From assembly GCA_016792845.1 (NCBI GenBank), contig JAEUKH010000011.1:16409-80408 (forward strand): a stretch of DNA of 64,000 bases, given 5' to 3'. The translations under genes and the position numbers were made by a program. The DNA comes from Myxococcales bacterium. GTDB lineage: Bacteria; Myxococcota_A; Polyangia; Polyangiales; Ga0077539. Below are positions 20,407-28,736 of the stretch, piece by piece (the first letter of the stretch is position 1; each line of letters starts with the position of its first letter). The notes below the pieces were generated by a model. The model saw only the letters and a list, made by a program, of their open reading frames with translations. It searched no databases and had not been told where the DNA came from.

Positions 20407-21263
20407 CCCCGGAGCCGCTGCGTTTGGGGCTCCTGGGCGCCCCGGTGGGCCACTCGCGCTCGCCCGCGATGATGGCCGCTGCGCTGACCTCGGCGGGGCT
20501 CTCTGGGCGCTACGAGGCCCACGAGGTGAGCCCCGCGTCGCTCGAAGAGACCCTTCGGGGCCTCGACGCGGCGGGCTTCGACGGGCTCAACATCACGGTG
20601 CCCCACAAGGTGCGGGTGGCGGCCTGGGCGGGCCTCGCGGGGCTCTCCGGCGCGGCCGCGGCGCTGGGGGCGGTCAACACCCTCGTGCGGCGGCCCGACG
20701 GGTGGTGGGGGCACAACACCGATGCTACAGGGCTCGCCGAGGTCTTCGCCGACGCGGAGGTCGCCCTCGACCGCGGCGGGGTGGCGCTCTTGGGGGCAGG
20801 CGGCGCTGCGCGGGGCGCGCTCTGGGCGGCGCGGGCGGTGGGGGCCGGGGCCGTGACGGTGCTCGTGCGGAGCGCGGCGCGTGCCGAGGGCCTCGCGAGG
20901 CTCGCTGACACGCTCGGGCTCGGGTGCGAGGTCTATGCGGCGCCGGGGCCTGGGCTCGACGCGGCGCTGCGTGGGTGCGGGCTCGTTGTGCAGTGCAGCA
21001 AGGGCGGTATGACGGGTGAAGACGCGCTCCCGGGGTGGTGGGTCGATGCGGTCTGTTGCAGTGCAACAAACGCGCGGGTGGCAGAGCTGGTGTATGCCCC
21101 GCGCGAGACGGCCTTTCTCGCGGCGACGGCGCGGGCGGGGCTGCGGCGCATCGACGACGTCGGCGCCCACATGCTCGTCGCCCAAGGCGCCCACGCCTTC
21201 TCGCTCTGGACGGGCCGCGCCCCCGACCGACGCGCCATGTTCGCCGCGGCCTTCGGCGTCTGA
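20403..21263 (+). CDS. aroE: Shikimate dehydrogenase
   Basis: An NADP-dependent reductase converting 3-dehydroshikimate to shikimate in aromatic amino-acid synthesis. The substrate pocket is visible as GHSRSPAM, the catalytic lysine as NITVPHK, and the partner aspartate as HNTDATG. The cofactor loop is GVALLGAGGAARGALWA. The GTG start overlaps the xseA stop. The extension to an upstream in-frame ATG would lie inside xseA and is rejected. The length of 286 aa is typical. Together with the chorismate-mutase-like gene near 1 kb it is one of two aromatic-pathway genes in the window, far apart and not an operon. Confidence 0.93.
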   Translation: MTPEPLRLGLLGAPVGHSRSPAMMAAALTSAGLSGRYEAHEVSPASLEETLRGLDAAGFDGLNITVPHKVRVAAWAGLAGLSGAAAALGAVNTLVRRPDGWWGHNTDATGLAEVFADAEVALDRGGVALLGAGGAARGALWAARAVGAGAVTVLVRSAARAEGLARLADTLGLGCEVYAAPGPGLDAALRGCGLVVQCSKGGMTGEDALPGWWVDAVCCSATNARVAELVYAPRETAFLAATARAGLRRIDDVGAHMLVAQGAHAFSLWTGRAPDRRAMFAAAFGV

Positions 21264-21264
21264 G

Positions 21265-21303
21265 CCGAAGCGAGCTCCCGAAGCGCGCTCCCGAAGCGCG
21301 CTC
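21265..21303. repeat. 13-bp tandem repeat, three copies
   Basis: Three adjacent units of CCGAAGCGCGCTC (21265, 21278, 21291; the first has GAG in place of GCG) follow the aroE stop directly. They could be simple slippage within the 3' untranslated region. Confidence 0.7.
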
Positions 21304-21387
21304 CTGCCCAGGCGCCGCGCCCCGCAAGCCCCGCACCCGCCGCGCCGTGACAGCGCCGATCGCGTGCTTGCGCCCCGAAGTTAGAAA

Positions 21388-21402
21388 TGATATTCATTCT
21401 CA
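21388..21402. promoter_or_regulatory. Fur/Zur-family-like operator upstream of rpsD
   Basis: TGATATTCATTCTCA matches the 15-bp Fur 7-1-7 core TGATAATCATTATCA at 13 of 15 positions, in a short AT-rich patch within high-GC DNA. It lies 26 bp upstream of the rpsD start and just before a strong AGGAGG ribosome site (21414-21419). A metal-responsive Fur-family repressor (Fur or Zur) would be placed to block transcription or initiation here. The match is seen. The regulator and metal are inferred. Confidence 0.5.
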
Positions 21403-21427
21403 AAATCTTTCTCAGGAGGTTTTCAGA

Positions 21428-22039
21428 ATGTCGCGTTACACGGGTCCGCGGTTGAAGAAGGTTCGGGCGCTCGGGTGTGAGCTGCCGGGTTTGACGCGCA
21501 AGTCGGCCGAGCGTCGGCCGTACCCGCCGGGGCAGCACGGCCAGGCCCGAAAGAAGCTCTCTGAGTACGCCGTTCGGCTCCGCGAGAAGCAGAAGCTCAG
21601 GCTCAACTACGGCGTGAGCGAGCGCCAGCTCCGGAGCATCGTCGACGAGGCCCGTCGGCAGCCCGGCGAGACCGGCGCGTCGCTCCTGGCCTTGCTCGAA
21701 CGCCGTCTCGACAACGTGGTCTGGCGCGCGGGCTTTGCGGCCACCATCCCCGCGGCGCGGCAGCTCATCAACCACGGTCACCTCTTGGTGAACGGCCGTC
21801 GGTGCGACATCGCCTCGGCGCGGGTCTCGGTGGGCGACACCCTGAAGCTCGACGCGGCCCTCGCGCAGAACCCGCACGTCGTCGAGGCCCTCTCGCGGGC
21901 CGAGGTCTTGCGCCCGGGGTGGCTCTCGGTGAACGAGCCCGAGCGCGCGATCTCGGTGGTGGGCGAGCCCGATCGCGAGAGCGTGCCCCTCAAGGTCGAG
22001 ACCCACCTCGTGGTCGAATTCTACGCGCGGAGCCTCTGA
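21428..22039 (+). CDS. rpsD: 30S ribosomal protein S4, Cys-poor form
   Basis: An assembly-initiating 16S rRNA-binding protein of the small subunit. ATG 21428 has an AGGAGG site 8 nt upstream. The sequence MSRYTGPRLKKVRALG...PPGQHGQARKKLSEYAVRLREKQKLRLNYGVSERQL, then LLALLERRLDNVVWRAGFAAT and the S4 RNA-binding fold (ARQLINHGHLLVNGRRCDI), is diagnostic. The N-terminal zinc-binding cysteine cluster of C+ S4 proteins is absent; only one Cys remains there. The gene sits alone, not in the usual alpha operon with rpsK/rpoA. With the Fur/Zur-like box this suggests a zinc-independent paralogue, the main rpsD being elsewhere. That second copy is outside the window and unproven. Confidence 0.93.
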   Translation: MSRYTGPRLKKVRALGCELPGLTRKSAERRPYPPGQHGQARKKLSEYAVRLREKQKLRLNYGVSERQLRSIVDEARRQPGETGASLLALLERRLDNVVWRAGFAATIPAARQLINHGHLLVNGRRCDIASARVSVGDTLKLDAALAQNPHVVEALSRAEVLRPGWLSVNEPERAISVVGEPDRESVPLKVETHLVVEFYARSL

Positions 22040-22045
22040 GGCCGC

Positions 22046-22073
22046 AGGGCCCGGGTCGGCGCGCGGGCCCTTT
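22046..22073 (+). terminator. Hairpin terminator after rpsD
   Basis: An 8-bp perfect stem (AGGGCCCG / CGGGCCCT) with a 10-nt loop starts 7 bp after the rpsD stop and is followed by a very short T run. This is a plausible but weak intrinsic terminator. Confidence 0.5.
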
Positions 22074-22146
22074 GCTGCGCTGCAACATTGGTGTCGGGAG
22101 GTTGAGCGCGGGTCGCGAGAGTCGTAGTGTCCGCGCCTTGTCTGTG

Positions 22147-23238
22147 ATGGCCGACCAGCGTGCAGAGGCGACGGCGCCTGAGCGGGTGCTCCCGGCCTCG
22201 ATCGGGCGCTACCGGGTGATCGCGCGGCTCGGCGAGGGCGCGATGGGGGTGGTGTACCGCGCGGTCGACCCCGAGCTCGAGCGCGACGTGGCCGTGAAGG
22301 TGCTGCGCACCGACCATCGCTCGGCGTCGAAGGCCCTCTACGAGGCGCGCTTTCGCAACGAGGCCCGGGCCGCGGCGCGCTTCCAGCACCCCAATGTGGT
22401 CACCGTCCATGATGCGGGTCTCGACCCGGTGTACGGGGCCTTTGTGGTGTACGAGCTCATCGTCGGGCGCTCGCTCCGTGCGGCCATCGACGAGGGGCCG
22501 CGGGCGCTCGGCGAGGTGGCGCAGATCGCGCGCTGCGTGGGCGCCGCGCTCACGGCCCTGCACGGCGCCGAGATCATGCACCGCGACATCAAGCCCGACA
22601 ACGTGATGCTCGGGCGCGACGGGAGCGTGAAGCTCACGGATTTTGGGGTCGCCCGGGTGCCCGACGCGGCGCTCACCCGTGAGGGGCAATTCCTCGGGAC
22701 GCCCGCGTATGCGCCGCCCGAGGCGATCACCCGCGGTGAGTATTCGCCGCGCGGCGATGTGTTCTCGATGGCGGCGGTGCTCTACGAGGCCCTCACCGGG
22801 GTGCGGCCCTTCCCGGGCGAAGACGCCGTGACGGCCTCGTACGCGGTGGTCCACGACGCGCCGTCGCCCCCGACCCGGGTGCGCGAGGGGCTCCCGCCTG
22901 CGGTCGACGCGGTGTTCGCGCGGGGGCTCTCGAAGACCGCGAGCGAGCGGCACGAGAGCGCGGTGCATTTCGGCGAGGCCCTCGCGGTGGCCCTCGGCGA
23001 GAGGCGTCGGAGCGCGGGCCCGGGCGCCGATGAGCCGCTCCCTCGCGGGCTCGTCTCGGCGGTCTTCGTGCTCGCCCTGGCCCTCGTCGGGGTGCTGGTG
23101 TTTTCGCGCGCCCGCGCCGTGCCGAGCGCCCCGTCGGCGCCGGTGACCGCTGACGCAGAGGCGCCCGCACCGGGGCCGCCGACGCGACCGCGCGGGGCTC
23201 GCCCGCGGGCTGCGCCGCGGCGGGTTCACAGCCCTTAA
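22147..23238 (+). CDS. Hanks-type Ser/Thr protein kinase, single-pass membrane
   Basis: A 363-aa protein kinase. Glycine loop LGEGAMGVVYRAVD, catalytic lysine in VAVKVL, HRDIKPDNVML and DFGVAR are all intact, followed by GTPAYAPPE and GDVFSMAAVLYEALTG, so it should be catalytically active. After the kinase domain a hydrophobic helix (LVSAVFVLALALVGVLVF, about residues 302-319) anchors it. A short Pro/Ala/Arg-rich tail, not a sensor domain, would face the periplasm. Myxobacteria carry many such kinases. The ATG at 22147 lies just upstream of the kinase fold. The substrate is unknown. Confidence 0.93.
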   Translation: MADQRAEATAPERVLPASIGRYRVIARLGEGAMGVVYRAVDPELERDVAVKVLRTDHRSASKALYEARFRNEARAAARFQHPNVVTVHDAGLDPVYGAFVVYELIVGRSLRAAIDEGPRALGEVAQIARCVGAALTALHGAEIMHRDIKPDNVMLGRDGSVKLTDFGVARVPDAALTREGQFLGTPAYAPPEAITRGEYSPRGDVFSMAAVLYEALTGVRPFPGEDAVTASYAVVHDAPSPPTRVREGLPPAVDAVFARGLSKTASERHESAVHFGEALAVALGERRRSAGPGADEPLPRGLVSAVFVLALALVGVLVFSRARAVPSAPSAPVTADAEAPAPGPPTRPRGARPRAAPRRVHSP

Positions 23239-23282
23239 ACCCAGGCCGAGAACTTCAGCCAGGGTGGGGCGTCAAAGGGCCG

Positions 23283-24587
23283 ATGCGCGCACACGCCGTC
23301 GCCGGGATGGGCTTGGTCATCGGGGTGCTCTGCGGGGTCGCTGCGGCGGCGCAGACCGTGCCCTTCGACGAGGCTGACGGAGACGACACCGGGGTCGAGA
23401 CCGGGCGGGGCCGGGTGCCCGCGGCGATGGCCTTCGTGCGGGTCGGGCGACCCCCCGGGGCGCTGCGGAGGGTCTGCGATCTCACGGCCTTTGGCGGAGC
23501 GCTCTACATGGCCGAGGCCAACGCGCCGCTCGGCTCCGACGGCGCGACCCTCGCGCGCTACGACCCCGGCGCCGCCGTCCCCTTCACCCTCGCCTTCAAC
23601 TGGAACCGCCCCGGACAGCCCACCTCGGGCGGCGGCGGCGGCCAAGGCTTTCTGCGCGTCCGCGCCATCGACGGTCGGCTCTTCGTGCCCGACGCCGACC
23701 CGCCCTACGCGGGCTTCGGTCTCGTCGACCCGGGCACCGAGGGCTATGTCTTCGTCTCAGACCGCGACGGCCGCTTCGCGCCGCCGAGAGGGCCTCGGAT
23801 GCGGCCTCCAGGCGCGCCTGACCCGAGCGCACGACCCGGGGCAGGGGTGCTGCCAAGGGCCTACCACGTGCTCGACGTGATCGCGTGGCGGGGCCAGACC
23901 CTCGCGTCGACGGGCTCGGTGGGCCCTGGTTCACGGGCGTGGCGCGGCGCGAGCCCCGGGGCCCTCCATGTCGCCGACGCCGACCTCGCGCGGTGGCGCT
24001 ACGCGGCGGGCTACCCCGCGCGGGCCGAGGGCGACGTGTGGCGCCTCGGCTACCTCGTCCGCTTCGGCGGGCGGCTCTACGCGGGCCTGCAAGACTACTT
24101 CGGGCGCGAGAGCGCTGACTATCTCAGGGTCGATCCGCCGCCGCCGGGCGAGCCCCTCTCGGCCGCGTGCTTCCACCCGCAGCGCGTGACGCCCCGCGGG
24201 GGCGCTCAGACCTTGCGTTGGTTCGCCCACGGGGGCCGACTCTACTGGGTCGCCTGGGATCGCGCCCTCGGCACGGTCTTGCGAGTGAGCCGCGACGGGC
24301 TCGCGTGGCAGACCCTCGCGGCGCCCGAAGAAGCCGGAGCTCCGAGCGACATCGTGCAGTTTCGCGACGCCCTGGTGGTGCTCACCGAGGGCGGCCTCTA
24401 CCGCCTCGACGACACCCGTTGGACCCGCCTCGCCGCCGCCCCGACGGCGCGCATCAACGGCCGCGAACGCCCTGTTTTCGTGGTGAACGACGTCTTCTGC
24501 GCGGCCCCCCTGGCGGTGCTCGATGACACCCTCTACGCAGGCGACCAGCGGAGCGGCGCCCTCTGGCGTCTGCAGGAGATTCGTTGA
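23283..24587 (+). CDS. Secreted hypothetical protein, 434 aa
   Basis: An N-terminal signal peptide (MRAHAVAGMGLVIGVLCGVAAAAQ) precedes a mature protein with repeated beta-strand segments such as GGALYMAEANAPLG, DGRLFVPDADPPYAG, GGRLYAGLQDYFGR and GGRLYWVAWDRALGT. The repeating GGRLY pattern suggests a beta-propeller. No catalytic motif is seen. It follows the kinase gene by 44 bp on the same strand. Function unknown. Confidence 0.72.
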   Translation: MRAHAVAGMGLVIGVLCGVAAAAQTVPFDEADGDDTGVETGRGRVPAAMAFVRVGRPPGALRRVCDLTAFGGALYMAEANAPLGSDGATLARYDPGAAVPFTLAFNWNRPGQPTSGGGGGQGFLRVRAIDGRLFVPDADPPYAGFGLVDPGTEGYVFVSDRDGRFAPPRGPRMRPPGAPDPSARPGAGVLPRAYHVLDVIAWRGQTLASTGSVGPGSRAWRGASPGALHVADADLARWRYAAGYPARAEGDVWRLGYLVRFGGRLYAGLQDYFGRESADYLRVDPPPPGEPLSAACFHPQRVTPRGGAQTLRWFAHGGRLYWVAWDRALGTVLRVSRDGLAWQTLAAPEEAGAPSDIVQFRDALVVLTEGGLYRLDDTRWTRLAAAPTARINGRERPVFVVNDVFCAAPLAVLDDTLYAGDQRSGALWRLQEIR

Positions 24588-24648
24588 ATCGGTGGGCTTT
24601 ACTTGCGGTGACAACGCGATAGCTTCGGCCTCGAAGCAGGTGCTTGTG

Positions 24649-27000
24649 ATGCGATCTCCGTTGTCATGGTTGGGTGTTGGTCTTTGTGTGGCGAGTGTTC
24701 TCGCGGGCTGCGCGACGCAGAAGGTCGACCCGGGTGCCGACGACGTCGTTCTCGTGGAGGACACCGGCACGGTCGAGCCCAAAGACAGCGGCACCGTGGG
24801 CCCTGAAGACACGGGCGCGGTCGAGCCCCAAGACACCGGCACGGTCGAGCCCCTCGATGCGGGCAACGGGCCCTTCGACACGGGCAACGTGACGCCCGCC
24901 GACACGGGCAACGGGCCCTTCGACACGGGCAACGTGACGCCCGCCGACACGGGCAACGTGACGCCCACCGACACGGGCAACGGCCCCACCTGCCCGACGG
25001 GCTTCACCAACTGCGCGGGGCAGTGCCGACCGCTGCTCCTCGACAGCGCGAACTGCGGAGCGTGCGGCCGGGCGTGCGCCACCGGGCAGCAGTGCCTCCT
25101 CGGCATTTGCAGCTGTTCGAGCGGCACGACCCTCTGCGGCGGGGCCTGCACGAACACCCAGACCGACGGGTCGAACTGCGGGGGCTGCGGCCGCGCGTGC
25201 GCCGCCGGGCAGCAGTGCATCGCGGGGGCCTGCCAGGTGGTCTGCGCGTCGGGGCAGACCATGTGCGCGGGGGCCTGCGTCAACACCCAGAGCGACGCGA
25301 ACCACTGCGGCGGGTGCGGCGTGGCGTGCTTGAACGGGGCGATGTGTACGGGCGGGGCCTGCGTGGGCGGCGACGTCTCGGGGCCGACCTTCCAGGTGGT
25401 GGCGCCGCGGGCCGAGGGCTGCCGCGTCTCGGCCTCGCATGACAGCGTGACGGGCGACGATCGCGGCGGCATCGCGATGGGGTCGAGCCGGTTGTTTTAC
25501 ACGGGCGACACGGCCACCGGCAGCTTCGACCCTGACACCCTCGGGGGCGTCACGAGCGCGGGCCGCATCTACGACGGGCTCGTGACCAACTTCCGCTCAG
25601 GCCAGGTGTTCACCCTCGCGGTGGGCACGACGCCGCTCGGCCAGACCGGCGGTCGCGTCGACGGGTTGATCGAGCTGAACCCCACCACCGGGGCGCTCGG
25701 CACCAACCGCATCGCGCTCTCGCCGCCCATCACCGTGCCCTCGGCCTCGGGTCAGAGCGGCATCTTCTCGGGATGGGATCGCGCCGTCATCCTCACCGGG
25801 GGCCGCGCGTACAACGTCAACCTCGTCAACGGCGGCACCACGAACCTCGGGGCGGTGACCTTCCCGACCGACGCGCAACGGTGTGAAAACTGGGCGGTTT
25901 GGGGCTTCTCAGAGTTCTTCAACAACGCCGTCCACGTCGCCTACGTGCGGAATAACAACAGCATCGCCCGCATGCGCCTCCCTGACGGCATGGTGAGCGA
26001 CCTCGCGATCTTCACGGGCCTCGCAGACATGTGCTCGATCACGCTGAGCCCGCAGCGCCGTCGGTGGTACTACCACGCCGAGCTCACGACGCAGTTTGGG
26101 CCCGGCATCGAGACCGTGGGCTACTGCGACGCGGTGATCAACGGCCCCGCCACGACCTGCCCGAGCCCGCTCTCGCTCTGCTCGAACTTCTGCCGCGACC
26201 TGCGCAGCGACAGCGCCAACTGCGGGGCCTGCGGGCGCGGGTGCCCGACCGGTCAGGTGTGCGCCAACAGCGCGTGCACCTCGCCGTGCCCGAGCGGCCA
26301 GACGCAGTGCGGCGGCGCGTGCGTCGATCTCCAGTCGAACAGCGCGAACTGCGGCGAGTGCGGCCGCGCCTGCATCGGCGGCCAGTTCTGCGCCGCGGGC
26401 AACTGCCAGGGCGGCAACCGCTACACCCGCTCGAACTCGCCCGCGAGCTTTGTGAACGCGTGCTCGCTGCCGGGGGTGACCCGGGTGCTCGCCTCGACCG
26501 ACGACGGCATGGCCGCGTCGACGGTGCCCTTCGCGTTTCGCTTTTGGGGCACGGCCTACAACGCCGGGCAGCGCATCGCCGTCTCGACCAACGGCTGGGC
26601 CTCGCTCACCTACACCGGCACGACCTCGTGGCTCGGGCTCCCGACGCCGCCGAGCGCCGTCGAGCCGAACGCGCTCTTCGCGGTCTACAACGACGACCTG
26701 CGCACCAACGCGGCGGGCGTCTGCATCGCCACCACGGGCGCGAGCCCCGACCGCCGCTTCGTCATCGAGTGGGCCAACATCTCGACCTTCGGCAGCTCGA
26801 ACCAGATGGATTTCGAGCTCGTCTTGCACGAGTCGACGGGCATCATCGACATGCTCTACGCCTCGATGACGGGGGCCGAGACCGCGATCGTGGCCCTCGA
26901 AAATCAGACCGGCTCGCTCGCGGTCGGCGGCTGCCCGAACGGCACCGCGAGCTGCACCCTGCCGTCGAACACCGCGAGCCGGTTTACGCCCTCGCCCTGA
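24649..27000 (+). CDS. Lipoprotein with Stig1-like Cys repeats, 783 aa (paralogue 1)
   Basis: ATG 24649 yields MRSPLSWLGVGLCVASVLAGC, a lipoprotein signal. A Thr/Asp/Gly/Pro repeat linker (DTGNGPFDTGNVTPADTGN-type) is followed by tandem Cys-rich units of the form CxGxCxNTQxDxxNCGxCGxxC, the Stig1-like pattern common in myxobacteria. A globular domain starts near GPTFQVVAPRAEGC and contains VTGDDRGGIA. Two more Cys units and a C-terminal domain (ASFVNACSLPGVTRVLAST...) follow. It is likely cell-surface, with many disulphides. The central domain is homologous to the C-terminal half of the next gene, indicating duplication. Ligand unknown. Confidence 0.8.
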   Translation: MRSPLSWLGVGLCVASVLAGCATQKVDPGADDVVLVEDTGTVEPKDSGTVGPEDTGAVEPQDTGTVEPLDAGNGPFDTGNVTPADTGNGPFDTGNVTPADTGNVTPTDTGNGPTCPTGFTNCAGQCRPLLLDSANCGACGRACATGQQCLLGICSCSSGTTLCGGACTNTQTDGSNCGGCGRACAAGQQCIAGACQVVCASGQTMCAGACVNTQSDANHCGGCGVACLNGAMCTGGACVGGDVSGPTFQVVAPRAEGCRVSASHDSVTGDDRGGIAMGSSRLFYTGDTATGSFDPDTLGGVTSAGRIYDGLVTNFRSGQVFTLAVGTTPLGQTGGRVDGLIELNPTTGALGTNRIALSPPITVPSASGQSGIFSGWDRAVILTGGRAYNVNLVNGGTTNLGAVTFPTDAQRCENWAVWGFSEFFNNAVHVAYVRNNNSIARMRLPDGMVSDLAIFTGLADMCSITLSPQRRRWYYHAELTTQFGPGIETVGYCDAVINGPATTCPSPLSLCSNFCRDLRSDSANCGACGRGCPTGQVCANSACTSPCPSGQTQCGGACVDLQSNSANCGECGRACIGGQFCAAGNCQGGNRYTRSNSPASFVNACSLPGVTRVLASTDDGMAASTVPFAFRFWGTAYNAGQRIAVSTNGWASLTYTGTTSWLGLPTPPSAVEPNALFAVYNDDLRTNAAGVCIATTGASPDRRFVIEWANISTFGSSNQMDFELVLHESTGIIDMLYASMTGAETAIVALENQTGSLAVGGCPNGTASCTLPSNTASRFTPSP

Positions 27001-27072
27001 GCGCACCCGCGCGAGATCGCACGTTCGAGAGTTGCGGCGGCGCGGCCCCCGTGCTCACCCTCTCGGATCATC

Positions 27073-28590
27073 ATGCGCGCTTGCATCAAACCTACCTTGC
27101 TCGTTGCCTCGCTCCTCGCCGCTTGCGGCGGCCGCACCATCAGCGATGAGTACCGTGACGCGGGGCCCGAGACCGACGCGCCGGTACTCGTCGACCGGGT
27201 GACGCCGGGCGACGACGTGCCCGTCACGCCCCCCGATGTGGTGACCCCCGACGTGCCCGTCGCGCCGCCCGACGTGGTGCGCCCCTGCGGGCCCGGCGCC
27301 GTGTCGTGCGGGGGCGTGTGTCGCGACGTCACCCGCGACCCGAGCCACTGCGGTCGTTGCAACAACGCGTGCCCCGACGGGGCCATGTGCAGCAACGGCG
27401 CCTGTGTCGCGCTCTGTCGCCCCGGCAGCGTGCCCTGCGGGGGGCGCTGCGTCGACCTGCTCACCGACACGTCACACTGCGGGGCCTGCGGGCGCCGTTG
27501 CGGCGACGGCTTCGCGTGCCTCATGGGCAATTGTACGGGCGAGCCCTGCCCGCCGGGCCTTCAGAACTGCGGCGAGGGCTGCGTGAGCCTCCGCGACGAC
27601 CCGTCGAACTGCGGGGCCTGCGGGGTGAGCTGCGGCGAGGGCCCTTGCGTCGCCGGGCGCTGCGCCCCGCCCGCCTGCCCGTCGGGGACGGCGGCCTGCA
27701 CCGCCGACGGCGCCTGCACCGACCTGCTCATCACGCGCAACCACTGCGGTCGCTGCAACAACCGCTGCCCCGACGCGCAGTCATGCCTCGGCGGGAGCTG
27801 CCGCAACACCATGACCCGCCTCCCGGGGCCCGTGTTTCGGGTGAACTCGCTCTCGGCCGACCGCTGCATCGCCGTCGAGCACGCCATGCTCACCGGAGAC
27901 GACCGCGGCGGGATCGCGGCCAACGCCGACGTGGCGGTGTACGTCGGCGACGAGTCTCTCGCGATGTTCTCTCCGCGCGGCGGGCTCACGGCCGAGCGGC
28001 GCGTGGGCGAATACGGCTACCCCGTGAGCGACCTCCGCTCAGGGCGGATCTACCTCCTCGGCGACGCCCGGGCCCCCTTGCCGCTCGCCGCGCAGGTGCC
28101 GCTGACGGTGAGCGTGCTCTGGCTCCTCGGGCCCGCGGGCGAGCTCGTCGGTCGCACGATGCTGAGCGAGCCGATCTCGCTCCGTTCGAGCAACACGCCG
28201 ATCGGCATCTACGCGGGGTATGGGCGCGTGGTGCTCCACGACGACGTGGCGCTCTATGACATCGACCCGAGCAACGGAAGCGTGCGCGTGGTGGCCTACT
28301 CGGGCTTCTCGGGCCGCATGCAGTGCGAGACCAACGCCACCTGGGGCGTGGTCGAGAGCGACGGCAACGACATCGCGCTCCTCGCGGTCACCTCGTCGAC
28401 CACGATCTCGCGCCACGATCGCGTGAGCGGCCGCATCAGCCAGGCCTTCACCTTCCAGAACCTCAGCGACATGTGCTCGTTCACCGTGGTGCCCTCGCTC
28501 GGCCGCTGGGTGTTTCACCACGAGGGCCGCAGCCAGTTTCGCACCGGCGACGAGACCATCGGCACCTGCCTCGCCACCTTCGGCATGTGA
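27073..28590 (+). CDS. Lipoprotein with Stig1-like Cys repeats, 505 aa (paralogue 2)
   Basis: A lipoprotein signal (MRACIKPTLLVASLLAAC) precedes a Pro/Asp/Val linker with repeated TPDV/PPDV units. About five Cys-rich units follow (CGGVCRDVTRDPSHCGRC, CGGRCVDLLTDTSHCGAC and relatives). The C-terminal globular domain begins GPVFRVNSLSADRC and contains MLTGDDRGGIA and LSDMCSFTVVPSLGRWVFHHEG. It parallels LADMCSITLSPQRRRWYYHAE in the upstream paralogue, so the two genes are a tandem pair. It lacks the extra C-terminal domain of paralogue 1. It lies 72 bp after it, probably in one transcript. Predicted extracytoplasmic, function unknown. Confidence 0.8.
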   Translation: MRACIKPTLLVASLLAACGGRTISDEYRDAGPETDAPVLVDRVTPGDDVPVTPPDVVTPDVPVAPPDVVRPCGPGAVSCGGVCRDVTRDPSHCGRCNNACPDGAMCSNGACVALCRPGSVPCGGRCVDLLTDTSHCGACGRRCGDGFACLMGNCTGEPCPPGLQNCGEGCVSLRDDPSNCGACGVSCGEGPCVAGRCAPPACPSGTAACTADGACTDLLITRNHCGRCNNRCPDAQSCLGGSCRNTMTRLPGPVFRVNSLSADRCIAVEHAMLTGDDRGGIAANADVAVYVGDESLAMFSPRGGLTAERRVGEYGYPVSDLRSGRIYLLGDARAPLPLAAQVPLTVSVLWLLGPAGELVGRTMLSEPISLRSSNTPIGIYAGYGRVVLHDDVALYDIDPSNGSVRVVAYSGFSGRMQCETNATWGVVESDGNDIALLAVTSSTTISRHDRVSGRISQAFTFQNLSDMCSFTVVPSLGRWVFHHEGRSQFRTGDETIGTCLATFGM

Positions 28591-28736
28591 TGGCCGTGCA
28601 TCTTGTGCCAAGTTGAGTCACGCTCGCCCCGTCGTTGACCGCCGGCGCGGGGCTTCGTCGGGGCCCTCGGCGCGCCCGGGGCCTCGTCGAGGAGGGTGCA
28701 ATTCCGGGCCGACTCGTTCACACTGGAGCGGCCGAG

